From: Rhododendron vialii
Taxonomy: Eukaryota; Streptophyta; Magnoliopsida; Ericales; Ericaceae
Assembly (NCBI RefSeq): GCF_030253575.1
Contig: NC_080561.1
Location: forward strand, 25,904,564 to 25,968,563
Length of the DNA: 64,000 nucleotides
Direction of reading: 5' to 3'
The translations under genes were made by a program, and so were the position numbers. Below the pieces are notes generated by a model. That model had not been told where the DNA came from. It worked only from the letters and a program-made list of their open reading frames with translations, and searched no databases. Positions within the stretch are counted from its first letter, which is position 1; each line of letters opens with the position of its first letter. This document shows, in pieces, positions 26,574 through 38,889 of the stretch.

Positions 26574-26935
26574 GAGTGAAATGAGTGATCATTTAATAAC
26601 GTATGAGACCTCCCTTCTCATTGCCAATTGATTATGAGACGGAAATAAAATTTTCATATCGTATTAGAGCAGGGCCCAATCCACCTCACATTTTTAAAAA
26701 ATTAACAATTTACACCCCACGTTGACAGACTAGTAAAAAGGCTGCACGATGATAGGACTCAAAAAGTGACCACACATAACAGACCTCAAATGTGATTGCA
26801 CGTGAAAGTGGATGTTAAGGAAATAGAGTCTCGCATTGCTTCAAAGTGAAATGAGTGGTCACTTAATAACATTTGAGACTTCTCCACTTATTGCCAATTG
26901 ATTTGAAATGGACATAAAGTTTTTACAAATGGTAC
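26574..26935. repeat. Direct repeat pair, about 90 bp each
   Basis: AGTGAAATGAGTGATCATTT at 26574 and AGTGAAATGAGTGGTCACTT near 26847 begin two similar stretches. Both continue through TTGCCAATTGATT and are about 270 bp apart. They could be repeats within one decayed element. No coding sequence is seen. Confidence 0.5.
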
Positions 26936-27036
26936 CACTACGCTGGTGTTCCAACTAATTAGGTAAGATCCAGAGGAGAACAAGTAGCGACGGCCGCCAC
27001 CACAAAGATTTGAAAAAGGTGCAATTACTATATGTG

Positions 27037-27084
<48 letters not shown>

Positions 27085-27086
<2 letters not shown>

Positions 27087-27401
27087 GAATGACTTCGGTG
27101 TTCCCGGTCATTTTGAGGACACCGTAACTTTTGGCATAACAAAATCACTATGAGCATAACCAAAATCTATTATGAATATAACTAAAACCATTATAAGCAT
27201 AACAGAATCATAACAAGGCATAACTTGATTGTTATGCCTTGGTTGGGTTTGGTTATACCTTGATTGGTTTTTTGGATATTCCTTGGTTATGCCTTGTTTG
27301 GGTTCTGTTATGCTTGTAATGGGTTTTAGTTATGCTCATAATGGTGAAGTTATGCCAAAAATTACGGTGTCCCCAAAATGACCGGGGACACCATATCATC
27401 A

Positions 27402-27404
<3 letters not shown>
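27085..27404. mobile_element. MITE copy beside TA repeats (left member of inverted pair)
   Basis: Termini GGTGTTCCCGGTCATTTTG and the complement of CAAAATGACCGGGGACACC form inverted repeats that continue through GGCATAAC. A TA repeat (27040-27084) abuts the left end and another begins just right (about 27407). The interior is built of repeated GCATAAC and GGTTATG words. Confidence 0.75.
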
Positions 27405-27471
<67 letters not shown>

Positions 27472-27472
27472 G
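27405..27472. repeat. TA/CA compound microsatellite
   Basis: A TA run (about 27405-27434) passes directly into a CA run (about 27435-27470, with one TATA interruption). It separates two inverted copies of the same MITE. Confidence 0.9.
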
Positions 27473-27794
27473 TAGGATGATGCTATGGTGTCCCCGGTCA
27501 TTTTGGGGACACTGTAATTTTTGGCATAATTTCACCATTATGAGCATAACTAAAACTCATTACAAGCATAATCAAACCCAAACAAGGTATAACCAAGGAA
27601 TATCCAAAAAACCAACCAAAGCATAATCAAACTCAACCAAGGCATAACAGACAAGTTATGCTTTGCTATGGTTCTGTTATGCTCATAATGGTTTTGGTTA
27701 TGCTCATGATAGGTTTTGGTTATACTCATAACGATTTTGTTATGCTAAAAGTTACGGTATCCTCAAAATGACCTGAAACACCGAAGTCATTCTC
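27473..27794. mobile_element. MITE copy, inverted relative to 27085-27404
   Basis: This is a near reverse complement of the MITE at 27085-27404. Its right end AACACCGAAGTCATTC pairs with the left end of the first copy, GAATGACTTCGGTGTT. It also has the same internal terminal inverted repeats. Together the copies form arms of about 320 bp around the microsatellite. Confidence 0.75.
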
Positions 27795-28615
27795 CACACG
27801 GTAACAACAATCAGATGCACACAAACATATTTTCTTAAAATAATAAAAAAAAATTGATCGCAGATATAAGATTAAAGATGTATCTATGTATTGTGGCTGA
27901 TATGATAGATATTAGTAAAATATAGGAGTAGTAGTATGCTTTTTCCCACGCAGTAGACGATTATAGCAAGTACCACTCCAAGAAGAAGGCGAGTGGGGCG
28001 ATGATTGCTGTGGCAAAGCTAGAGTTGGCGGTATGCTAGAGAGAGAGAGAGAGAGAGAGAGTTGAGTTAAAGCAAAAGTTGTGGAGATCTGTTGCAATCT
28101 CTTCGTCATAAGTGTGCTAGTGCTACCTTTCTGTTAGGGTAATACTACCGTAATAGCAGTAGTACTTAAAATCAGGCACATGCAATGTATCTGCATAATT
28201 TGATAATAAATTCTAGCTACTACTGCTCTTTAATAGATTGAATTTGGAACTCCAAAAGTAAAAGTAACTTCAAAATGTTGGGGCCAGAGTGCCCATGCAT
28301 GAATTTGGTTACACAATGTCACTCAATACTAGAGATGTCAAGCGGGCTGGTTTGGTACGACACGACACGTTTAAATGTGGCATGATACGGCACGAAAGTG
28401 GGCCAGTCATGGCACGATACGGTCTTAAACAACACAGCATGGCACGAGCATGTAGGGACAGCCAAAGGTATTTGGGTGCCCAAGGCTTGTTTCTAAAAAT
28501 AGTACTCTAAACGATAGAGCAATTTTTAAGGGAAAAAAAAACAGTTAGAGAAAGCCAAAACTATAGTATTAAATCCCCTTGATTAATACATATATATTAA
28601 AAAAATAAAAAATAA
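27795..28615. other. Intergenic, no gene seen
   Basis: Contains a GA microsatellite (about 28038-28062) and a segment rich in GGCACGA and GACACGA words (28340-28450) that looks like a dispersed repeat. No gene was recognised. Homology to WAT1 intron 2 begins near the right edge. Confidence 0.4.
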
Positions 28616-31287
28616 AAAAAAACCTTGTTATTGAAATTTTCAAAAGAAAACCTAAAATGGGTTTTTTGGATTTGTGTGAGCTATTTTCACTCCGAAATGG
28701 ATATTGTACGAAAACAATCTGGAAAACTGTTTTAGAGAAAGGTGTTTTGAAAAACTCCTTTTGACAATGATATAACAAAACAGGATTACCAATTGTGACC
28801 TTATGTATTTTGGGTTGAACGAAATTTGCCGGGCAACTCTATACCAGGTTCTTTATTTTGTTGGGCTAGATCACTCTACCCCAACCATTGCATGTGCTTT
28901 GTCAAATTTGGAGCCGGTTCTCACTTTCCTTCTAGCCATCCCTTTCGGGTAAATTTGCTTCGCCATGCGTCTCATAATCCGGTCCCTCTTATCGTACATC
29001 CCAATATGTAGAACATTCAATTAAAAAACTGCAATAGCTGTATATGATTTCTCTAAATCAACTTAACAGAAATTTACATGAATAGCATAATCCGAAATAG
29101 GGTAACCAGAATATCATAGGTAAGTTTCTTCATCCTAAAAGTACAATATTTAAATATCTTTGAATCACATGTATCCAATATTTGGTGGGTCCAAAACTGG
29201 TACAAACCGATATAAATTCATTTTGTACACAACAACCGATTTAATCTGCTCACTTTCTTTTTCATTTGGTACGTAGTGAAAACTTGTGTGAGGAGAGGAT
29301 GTACCTAATTACACAAGGGGAGAACCATGTAAAAATTTCTCGGTCGTTTCTTTGTGTTCTTGCTTGATTTATTCTTCGTGTGAAATTGTATGTTGGATCA
29401 AATCCGCAACATGTACGCTATTTCTATCACTGTAATTGGCAGGCTGGAAAGTGTGGGAATCGGGAAGAAAGCAGGGCAAGCCAAGGTTTTAGGGACAGTG
29501 GTGTGTGTGGGTGGAGCAATGTTGTTGTCATTTTATCATGGAAGTGTAGTCATGGGAAGCATCCATTGGAAGTATGCTAATAATATGGGAAAAGGGAATT
29601 CCAGCAGTACCACCAATGACAAGAAGTTCATGTGGGGGCCTTTTCTCCTCATAGCAATTAAGTAACTTCTCTTGGGGGGCATGGCTCATTATCCAGGTAA
29701 TTGAGCACTAATTATTGCTCACCTGACGAACATCATGATTGTGAAATTTGGCCTAGTTTAGACTAGGAAAAAGCATTGGACACAGATACCCTGACACATA
29801 CAGCAACCATCGATGAGTGTGTGACCCAAGTGCATCGCATGTGGTGCCCAAGTGCATGTATCTCTGTTTGGTATGTGTCCGAACATTTGTGGCGGTAAAT
29901 TTGCTGTTTAGACTTTTGCTGATCACCCTATTGTTGTAGGAACTCTTCTACTTGTCGTACATCAAATGCTTTATCTACACATATGAAGATTATAGTCTGA
30001 CATCCTGAAGTCCTTTAGTAGTATATATAGGCCTAAGATATGCAGAGTAGACTTTGATTAATTAGATTAGTGTAAGTTTTGTATTTTTTCTTCTTTATGA
30101 TCTCAGGCGAAATTAGGCCTGAACTATTCAGCTCCTTATACAACCTCAGCATTGATATGTTTGATGGCCAGCATCGAGTCTGGGATTATAGGCATCAATG
30201 TGGTACGTTATCTATCCACATGGTCGCTGAGCCCCATCATCAGGGTCGTTTCAACTCTATATGCGGTACAAAATATAGTTCCTTTATATATATATCCAAC
30301 CTCGAATTTGTATTTTCATTGGAAAACTAGTAGAACTGGACTAGAGCTGTAAGCCTGTAACTAGCAAAGATGCTTCGGGCTCTTGAACTTAGTATGAAGC
30401 TCTTGGTTTTGCTGATTAAGTAGCACTTGCACCGCCCCGGCTATTCATCTTTTTTCTGGGCTGAATTCACCTCTGAATATAGGGGATGAAGTCCGGCATA
30501 GGAGTGGAGCGGCAGAAGAGAAGGAAAGAGTTATCCATACTCTAGTAGTTGAGACCATGACTTTTGAATAGCGCGATAGCACCAAGTCAGGTTCCTTGAA
30601 GCATGTGATTAAATTTGATTTTGGCTTAAATTTCCTAACACAGTAATGTTTCAACCGAGGGAAAGGCAAATTTTAGTACTTTTGTTGTTGTGCTAACGCA
30701 GAATAAACAAAATAATTTCAACCGAGGGAAAGGCAAATTTAGTACTTTTGTTGTTGTGCTAACGCAGAATAAACAAAATAATTTCAGGCAACAGTGTGTA
30801 CTGCACTAGCATTTTGCCTCATCGCATGGTGTGTCAAGAGAAAAGGTCCTCTGTATGTCTCAGTGTTCAGTCCACTCTTGCTCATTGTTGTGGCGATTCT
30901 CAATTGGATGCTTCTACAAGAGAAATTATATGTTGGAACGTGCGTATACAAACTTTTACTTCGGTTTTTTTCCCCTGGAATCTTATCAACAGGTTCCTAC
31001 ATGTTGCTTTGTTGTAAACTATAGTGTTGTTTTTTATCTCAGCGTTGTAGGGTCAGTCTTGATTGTCAAGGGACTATATACTGTTATTTGGGGAAAGAAA
31101 AGAGAGAAAAGCGATGAGCAATGGCGGGGATGAGAGAGAAGAGAATCAAGAAGCGAAGGGCGACCAGGAAATGCAGTGTTCTGAGCTTCCAAACGGAAGT
31201 CTTCAGACAAAACGCTTAGCGAAGAAGTTGGATTGCAAATTAGTGTTGCTTGAAAATATTGTATGCCTTGCGAGGGGAAAGAAATAG
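28616..31287 (+). pseudogene. WAT1-related pseudogene, partial duplicate
   Basis: Exon equivalents 3 to 7 of the upstream WAT1 gene occur at 28832-28948, 29443-29696, 30107-30265, 30788-30939 and 31043-31287. Exons 3, 5 and 6 are the same length as in the intact copy. Exons 1 and 2 are absent; homology begins inside intron 2 near 28620. The exon 3 acceptor AG has become CG (GCAG to GCCG). One extra A near 29660 shifts exon 4 to a stop at 29663. An indel near 31104-31113 shifts the tail to a stop at 31131. Family motifs remain clear: [38 protein letters not shown]. It is a truncated, probably non-functional duplicate, unless assembly has scrambled the locus. Confidence 0.9.
30654..30786. repeat. 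67-bp tandem duplication at a splice acceptor
   Basis: The 67-bp block starting ACCGAGGGAAAGGCAAATTT at 30654-30720 is repeated at 30721-30786, differing by one T. The second copy ends at the AG acceptor of the exon 6 equivalent in the WAT1 pseudogene. The duplication is recent, as the copies are nearly identical. Confidence 0.9.
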
Positions 31288-31699
31288 TACTAGCTAGTCT
31301 CTCTCTTCATACGGAAAAATTCTAAGAATTATTTCTTAAACAGTCCAATCTGTTTTCTTACAAATTGCAAATTCCAGGGGAGAAGTTAATCCCAAAGAGA
31401 CTGCTTATTTCTTCTTGTTTTCTGTAACATTGATGGACAGAGAGGAATAAATAGTTCCTACTCCTATTATAGAGTAGAATCATCAACATGTTATTGTCGT
31501 TCATTTTTTTTCGTTATTCCCCGAGACAAAGATTAGTTATTCAAAAATGGAGGTCTGTGACTCCAGAACACAATCCCCAAGAGCACCCCAAGAACATATG
31601 TGAATATCGAAGATTCTGATGTTCAGTAGATTAATTAGTAAAGTAAAACAAGAAATTTTAACTGTAAATCCTGAAGCAACTCAAACTAATCCACATTGT

Positions 31700-32121
31700 A
31701 ATAAGCAAATGAGTTTGGATAATCAAACTTAATAACAATGTTCAAAAAATACCCCACATTGTAGTAAGCAAAGTTACAAGTCTTTTAGTAAATAATCAAA
31801 TTTCACTCATTCCATAATCAAACTTAACAACTTTTATCAATAACCAAACTTACTAACCAAACTCAATAACTCAAAAACAACCCACATTAGAATCGTCTCA
31901 TCGAGACGAATAATTTGGTGTGATCGGGTGCGTAATTGAAATTCGTTTGTGATTGGACAAATGTGCATTTTATATTGTGGGGTTTTTTTTGGTTAGAGAT
32001 GCAAAAATAACCAATGTGAAGGTAGATGTTGTTAAGTTTGATTATAAACTAAATGGATAATCAAATGCTGACGTGACACATTTGATTATTGGTTTTGATT
32101 ATTACCATTGCGGATATGCTC
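31700..32121. mobile_element. PIF/Harbinger-like MITE, copy 2 (reverse orientation)
   Basis: This is the reverse complement of the MITE at 4482-4900. The right end ATTGCGGATATGCTC is followed by TAA, and interior TCGTCTCATCGAGACGA and GACGTGACACATTTG match the first copy. The left boundary is approximate. It lies between the WAT1 pseudogene and the 3' end of ABCI20. Confidence 0.6.
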
Positions 32122-32520
32122 TAACAGAAATTTGAACACTTACTGATGTCACAAAAAATGCTGTAGTCAAGATTGGCCAACTTTTGACAAAGTAACTCAA
32201 AATCAAGAAAATGAGCAATGGAATATCAAATTTCTCATTCGATCTTTTGATTGTGAACTTTTCGCAATCGAACAAAATCAGCAATCACTTTCATCACAAC
32301 ATAAACAATACATTTAGCATTCAGGCCAGAAGGCACAAACAGTACAAACTCGAACGAATTACACACCCACTAACTATTTGCACCTCTACACAGACTATAC
32401 TTGAAGAATGCAGCCGTCATGCTCTTTTGGGCTGAAAAACTCACGCAAGACATTACCAACTTGGCTACGACAAAAGCATTCTAAGCTTGGGAGGATTATT
32501 TTGGGTTGAAATAAATTCAA

Positions 32521-35500
32521 TCATTGTCTCAGAACTCTGTTCGAGCTGAATACAAAATTCTCTTCACCGGCAATGGTGGAGTGCAGCCTTCCTGCAGCCC
32601 AACCATTGTTCGTTGCGCGTACAGCAGCAATGACTGGACCCCCAGCCACGCGACTTCCATCAACTTGCTTCTCAAATTCTGGAAGACCCTTTGCCTTTCT
32701 ATCTTTCCTTCTCTTCCTCTCCTCATCTCTCTCTTTTCTCAGCCATTGCTCCACGGTTCTCTATAAACCAAAGCCCCAGAAGACACAACGATATCAACAT
32801 CCTCAAAAGTATAAAAACAACTTCAACAAACGCACAATATGCCCACAACATACATTAAAGACAGAATTGTGATGCAAAAGGGGGAGAGGATTTTTGAAAC
32901 CGTAGAGCGCAAAGGATTCGTAGCTCAAAACCCGGACCTTGTTTAGCTGCTATTTTTAGAAGTTTTGCAGAACATTACTGTAGTGGCCCGGAATAACTGG
33001 CTCGGACCATGACTGAGCCGTGCGGCTCAGTCAGGTTCGTTTGGACCCGTTAGGCAGACAGGATCCTCCTCATAGGGACAGATCGCTCGATGTAACCTGC
33101 TCGCTCGGGTGTCTTGTGAGAGTCCCCTCCATTGCATCTGGTACCGGATTGCCTAGCTGTATGTCGGGCGCAATCGGCTCGGATCCAACTGGCTCGACCT
33201 GCATGATTCACAGCAATCATCTCGCTCACATGCACCCAACCACCTGGCTACATGCGTCATCGTGACGTAGGTCGAGGAGGTTACAGCATGTGGCGAACGT
33301 TACCATTACGGCCAGCTCAGTCCATGTGCACCATAACTGCCTTATCCGGTGCGTCATATGTGACGTTACCCGAGGCAGTTACCGAGTTTGCCATGTACGC
33401 GCTTACCTCACCAGCAAGTCAAGTGAGTTCTATATAAAGGGAGGATTGAAATCCTAATGTGGTATGCCGTTCCCACCAAATAGTACTTCTCACTTCTCCT
33501 TCCTATACTAACTTGACCTTTGGAGGGTCGCTGGGCTGGACCCAGCCCAAGTGACTTGGTGCAGGTCACGAGGAGGAGGAAGTATGGAGCGAGCAGAAGT
33601 GAACCAGAGAGCCAAAGCCAGCCCACTGATCATAACTAGAAACCCCACAATTACTGCTGAATCTTGTTTGGTTAACAGTCACCAAGATTTGTTTCTCGAA
33701 ATATTTTGAGAGAATCCATTTTATGAGGAAACATTAAACATACATATTTCAAATCCTCGTGAACCGATTTCACTTAAAAGTGAACAAGATTTGAAAATGA
33801 TGAGTAATTTGTTTTCAAAAGAAATTCCGGAAAAGACCAGTAAATTTTGATACTGAAAGTAACAGCCAGCCAAACATTGCACAAATTTCTAATCCTTATA
33901 TAGGGTAGATACATAGAGTCAAACCACATTAAATAAGCACCCTATCTAACAGCATTCATGAAAAGTTGAATGGCTGCTGCAAGGTTAGAATTCTGTTGTT
34001 CTGAGAGTGAAGAAAAACTGACCATTAGTGACATGTTGCTGATCTCCTTAACTTTATCCATCGGCATTGCTAGTTGCAGATTTCCATGAGCCACATAAAC
34101 CTAAATACAGACAAACGATTCTGATTTCAAACTAGCAAATAAAAACTCATTGGGTGTTTAGATATCATGAACAACGTATGGACAGAACAAGAAGAAAGAA
34201 CATACGATATGTGATGGCCAACTCTCAAGACCATCAAATATATGGGTGGCATATATAATTGTAGCACCTCTCTCTTCACATTCCTTTCTAAGAAACTTCA
34301 GCAGGTCAGCCCTCGCAAGCACGTCCAGATCAACTGTAATCTCATCAAGAAGAAGTACCTGTATAAACAAGTAGAGTAGCAAGAGTAGCTTTAGGTTCTG
34401 TTTGTTTCGATGTAAAATGTTTTCCATGTAAAATGTTTTTTCAGAAAACAAACTTCAAACTTTTACTTTCTGGTGTTTGGTTGGCACTTGAAAAATATTA
34501 TCAAAAATCGACAAATTAGTGTGTGTGTGTGTGTGTGGGGGTGGGGGGGGGGGGGCTTTCTTAAACAGTAGAAAGATTTGAGAATATTGGAATTGAATGT
34601 GGGTCAAGACTGACGATTAAGGAAACTGAGCAATGAGAATTGTAGTAAAAGGCAGAGGATTCATTTCAGAAAATAACTTAGGGAAGATTTAAGGGTAAGT
34701 CATTTTCATCCAAGTCATGAAAAATGTTTTCCTTATTTTTTACACAACCAAACACCGGAAAATAGAAAACATTTAACGCCCAATCAAACGGAGCCTTAAT
34801 GAGCAAAGATTTCAAAAATAAAATCACCAGACAAAAAGAAGTGGTCAAAAAGCAAAAAGCTTAAATGTCAAGCAACATTAAGATACCAGATAAAAAAAAG
34901 AGAAGCAACTTTAAGATACCTTGAATGGCTTTAACAGACCCATACAGATCTGCACACGTCTTCTCTGACCATCAGATACTTTATGCATTCTCCATGATAG
35001 ATCGATATCTAACACCTAAAAAACCAAGTAAGCAGAAATCTTTTACAGGTTGGCCTATACGAATGCCCTAGATTTGAAAAGTAAACGATAAGGAAACCAC
35101 AAACGCTTGTGCTAGCAAACTACAACAGGGATTAAATAAACAAATATTAGCTCATAAACTTAAAAAGACTATTTTCTGAAGAAATAATGTTTTACCTTGA
35201 TCAGTTCAGCTCTTCTATGAGGATCAATCCCTGAGACTCCGAAAATCATCTTATCAGCAGAAACATCCATTTGTATTGGAACCTCAAACCCAGCAAAAGC
35301 AACATCTCGCCTCCACTGCAAAAGAAAAGCTTTTATTCGTATGCAACTTCAAATTTTGAAACATGGATGTTCTCTATGGTTTCATACATTTGCTCCTTCA
35401 ACATGCTTTACGCCATGTTTGTTACTTGCAGACACGGAATGAAAGAAATTAGGTTTCTTTGGGGTTAGGAGTATGGGAACAAAATAAACATGGATTTTCC

Positions 35501-38148
35501 AAAGGCCATTACTTTAAAATGCACCTACTTTCCAAAGGATGAAGGCAGGCATACCTATTTCCCACATACAGAAGAGGTTGTTAGACTAATGAGAGTTAAA
35601 ACTCCATTGGATCTGCCAGTACTAAACAGTCAAGGTTTACGACATGAAAATACTTAACAGACGCAAAAGGAGAACCTTTAACTCTAACGTCATAACAATT
35701 TGGATCCACAAAACGAGACATAGGCATGTGGTAATCCTCGAAAACCCTGTAGTTCCTTATGTGCTATATGTTGTGAACCATAGCACCCCCAGCAATTTAT
35801 CCAACAATGTTGTGAAAAGACTTTCCCATTAAATTCCCCACCAACCTAGGAGATTTCCTTATCTCACAAAGGCTGAGGTCTAGAGATGCAACTGACTCAA
35901 CAAATGGCTTTCAAATTTCTCCGAGAATAAGTGCATTCAAAAAATACGCGAGGGAGATTTTAATCACTTGCCGGCAGAGGCAAGTAGCAGACTCTACAAC
36001 CCCCAATCTTTAAGGTTGTCTTTAGTCCAAAGTTTTCCGTCGATGGCAATCCAAACCATGAATAAGTGCCTATAAATGGATGTAGGGAACCAAAGAAGTT
36101 AATGCCAAGTCTCAATAGGGAAATGAGGTCTTATAAAATTCCAGTTAGCAGCAGCATTTGAGTGGAAGGTGGGGAAACAACTGACAGATCAGAACCAGTT
36201 CGGGAATATTTAGAATGGAATGGCGCATGAAAGAGGTCCACTGCCCATTAGAAAATTACTAAGAGGTCCTCAACAACAGAATCCATTTAGTCCCCAATCA
36301 TTTGGGGTATGCGCGGGAGAGGATTGGAGACAGACCTAACCTTTGGCAATATGCACAAAGTGGTTGCTCTCAGAATACCACTGAAACAGTAGCCCCCCTA
36401 TACTTGTTTTGCTGCGGAACCATGCCCCCAAATCAAAGCGAAATGGCAGAGAGGGCAGGCCAAGAGACCCAAATCAATTTATGTGTCAATGATAAATAAT
36501 AATAAATAAATAAAAGTTGTCTTTAGTTCACTAGCAAATGTATGACTTATTTCATTCCTATATAGTAATCTTTCCCTTGACTAGTGACTCTATCTAGTAG
36601 GGGAATTGCAGTTCATGTTAGGTCTCGTGAACTCCCACATGGAGATAAGAATCAAGGGAAAAACCTCCACCCTCAATTCAAATAATTTGAGCCAAGTCTA
36701 TGAAATTCCAATTGACAAACACAGATCAACTAGGCACGATCTAAATGGATAGATCATAGATCACAAGAATGCAGCCACACGGTTGGATCACATTCATGTT
36801 TGGAAAACTAGATGGTATTTTTCAAAACAGGAACTCTAAGGTGATTAAATTTTGATTATCATGTGATAAGTCACAAATGCATGGGTATAGTACATTAATT
36901 ATCAGATTAACTCGACCAACACATTAACGGCAGTATTTTTTTTTTGCCAAATCATACAAGTCCTCTAATCTAGTTAAACGAAATCCGATCCTATTGCTAT
37001 GGGCACTCGATCTGCTCAATTGAATGCTGCGAGATGAATAGTTAGGATTCTGGGCCCAAACAAACCCGACAGCAGATGGAAAAGTTAATCCAACTCCTTT
37101 AATCAGTACATTGACAGGTACAAGCTAACTAATCAGCCTCCGTTTACGCAATCTTCTTCCTCACATCTCAACTGGGGAAATCTAGTGAAACTTCCATTTT
37201 TACAACAAAACATACAACCAATTTACTACATTAGCATATAGGCTCTTCTATCATTTTGATGATCGAAAACATTCACATTTATCATTTTGATGATAGAAAA
37301 CATTCACATTATAGAACACATCGAAAATAATAAGAATACAAAATTCATGTTTACAGAATTTCAAATAAACGCATGATCAGAACACAAAACAAACTAACTC
37401 ACATAGCAGATAAACATGTTCTGATCATGCATTTATAGAAATCATATAAATATGAATTTTGATGTGACTAATATTTTTAACACACTATCAGGTGAACGTT
37501 TCCAATCATCGAAATGATGGAGCTTATATGCTAACGTGACAAATCAGTTGTAAGTTCGGTTGTAAAAATGGGGAGGGGGGGATTGAATAGACTTTCCCCA
37601 GCTCAATTACACTTAATGGAAATGTAGAATTCACATGATAAACGTCCCCGCACGTAATGCAAATGCACAGTTCCCATGAAATTAACACAAATTCCACACA
37701 CAAAACAAACAAACAAACAAACCTCCCCTCCGAGATAGCAGAGATCTCCAGAAGACGTCAAGGCGGTGTCGTGAAAAGCCGATCGCCCCAGCACGCGAAC
37801 CATGCTGGGCTCCACCATGTGCTTCCCTCCCAGTATCTTCAGTATCGTCGTTTTCCCTAATATTCACGGTCACACCAAACCAAATCAATCAATCAATCAA
37901 CAGACAAACCAATTTTTTTTTTCGTTTCCAATTTTCTTGGCGACCTAAGGGAGGTTGGTGAGAGTTGTGGACGGGATCGAACCTGCGCCATTTGATCCGA
38001 CGAGGAGGCATCGGTCGCCGGAGTGGAGAGTGAGAGAGAACTCGTCGATGAGAGGGGTGGAGCCCGGCGGGGGATGGCCATCGATTCCGGGGTACGTGAA
38101 GCTGAGGTTGGTGATCACGACCGTTGGATTGGAATTCTTCACTGCCAT
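32521..38148 (-). CDS. ABCI20: ABC transporter I family protein (ABCI20-like), 7 exons
   Basis: Exons on the - strand: 38148-37983, 37856-37723, 35315-35196, 35015-34920, 34358-34206, 34100-34023 and 32760-32521. All borders are GT-AG and join into 328 codons plus TGA. This is a soluble, single nucleotide-binding-domain ABC protein without membrane helices. Visible in order: a FTYPG A-loop region, Walker A GSNGAGKT across exons 1-2, Q-loop region GGEW, signature SDGQRRR, Walker [10 protein letters not shown]-loop region [11 protein letters not shown]-loop YATHIF, and a charged tail with [10 protein letters not shown] ending NRVLR. Length and near-identity of motifs match Arabidopsis At5g02270 (ABCI20) from memory; that clade is linked to ER-associated complexes in cytokinin responses. 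Intron 2 (2.4 kb) is large, and intron 6 holds a solo LTR. No damage is seen. Confidence 0.95.
32979..33649. mobile_element. Solo LTR in ABCI20 intron 6
   Basis: The 671-bp segment begins TGTAGTGGCCCGG and ends ACCCCACA. A perfect 5-bp target duplication ATTAC flanks it (32974-32978 and 33650-33654). A TATATAAAGGGAGG promoter-like word sits near 33430, reading on the + strand, opposite to ABCI20. No internal retroelement sequence is present, so this is the product of LTR-LTR recombination. Confidence 0.9.
34394..34795. mobile_element. MITE in ABCI20 intron 5, TTA-flanked
   Basis: TTA occurs at 34391-34393 and 34796-34798. The ends GGTTCTGTTTG and CAAACGGAGCC are inverted repeats, and inner words such as AAAATGTTTTCC pair with GGAAAATAGAAAAC. 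A GT run followed by a G run lies inside (about 34519-34553). PIF/Harbinger-like by target duplication. Confidence 0.6.
35316..37722. other. ABCI20 intron 2, no additional gene seen
   Basis: A 2.4-kb intron with no coding exon recognised on either strand. It contains a near-repeated ATCATTTTGATGAT word around 37250-37300 and otherwise unremarkable sequence. Confidence 0.5.
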
Positions 38149-38164
38149 TACTTATTACTACACG

Positions 38165-38198
<34 letters not shown>

Positions 38199-38320
38199 AT
38201 GAAGTGTAGGGGCTTGGGGTTCCTTAAAAATGGGGACGAGTTTGTCGGAGTGAGGCGTGGCGCGGTTTTGGTCACTACAGTACTCAATCGTCGTAGAGGA
38301 ATATAATTATACGGAGTAAT
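38149..38320 (-). promoter_or_regulatory. ABCI20 5' leader with GA/TC repeat
   Basis: Directly upstream of the ABCI20 start codon the - strand carries a TC microsatellite (about 38166-38193), placed like the TC tract before the WAT1 start. No clear TATA box was identified. Confidence 0.35.
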
Positions 38321-38444
38321 TTGGTGCGTGGGATGTAGAGAGATGCCGACTAAAGTAACGTGTGATATCTTGCCACGTCTACAAATTTGAAGTTAAGCTA
38401 CCAAGCTGGATTTTATGCCTTCAGAGAGCAAGTACATCATAGTA

Positions 38445-38702
38445 ACCACCGAGGTGGTAGCCCAGTTGGTGAGGCTCATTATTCGAGTCCCGGCATGTAC
38501 TCGAACCTCGTCTGTGGACTAAAGTGGAGGAGTTTTCACCAATTATGTATTAAAGTGGTACCGTGATGACGGTCCGTCCTTCCGGATAGTAGTTATGGCT
38601 CGAACTGGACATTCTATTGGCGGATAGGGAGCCCCTATAGTCGCCTAAAGAGAGTTGCTACGCTGGTCGTCCCCTCTCATCATTTTTTATTATAAAAAAA
38701 AA
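38445..38702 (+). mobile_element. tRNA-derived SINE
   Basis: The head carries TGGTAGCCCAGTTGGTG, which fits an RNA polymerase III A box. About 50 nt later a TACTCGAACCTCG word fits a B box. The body continues to a T-rich then A-rich end near 38702. This is the layout of plant SINEs. A target duplication was not clear. Confidence 0.65.
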
Positions 38703-38889
38703 GGAGTACAAAAATGCCCATACAGTAGGCTCTGTACATGCCAAGATAAAACAAATTTGCTACATTTCTTAGTCAAAAGTGCCGAAGAACTATTCATTAG
38801 ATTTTCTATACTTTATTCTTTTTGTGATCCCCATGTACTTTCTCCCTCTTCTCTCATTCATTCCTCTTAGAGCATCTCCAAGAGTCTTA

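Noticed and set aside
27912..28109. Small - strand frame with a Leu-Ser repeat
   Set aside because: Created by a GA/TC microsatellite; no supporting evidence.
38445..38520. tRNA gene suggested by A-box and B-box words
   Set aside because: No cloverleaf could be drawn by eye; the longer body and A/T-rich tail fit a SINE.
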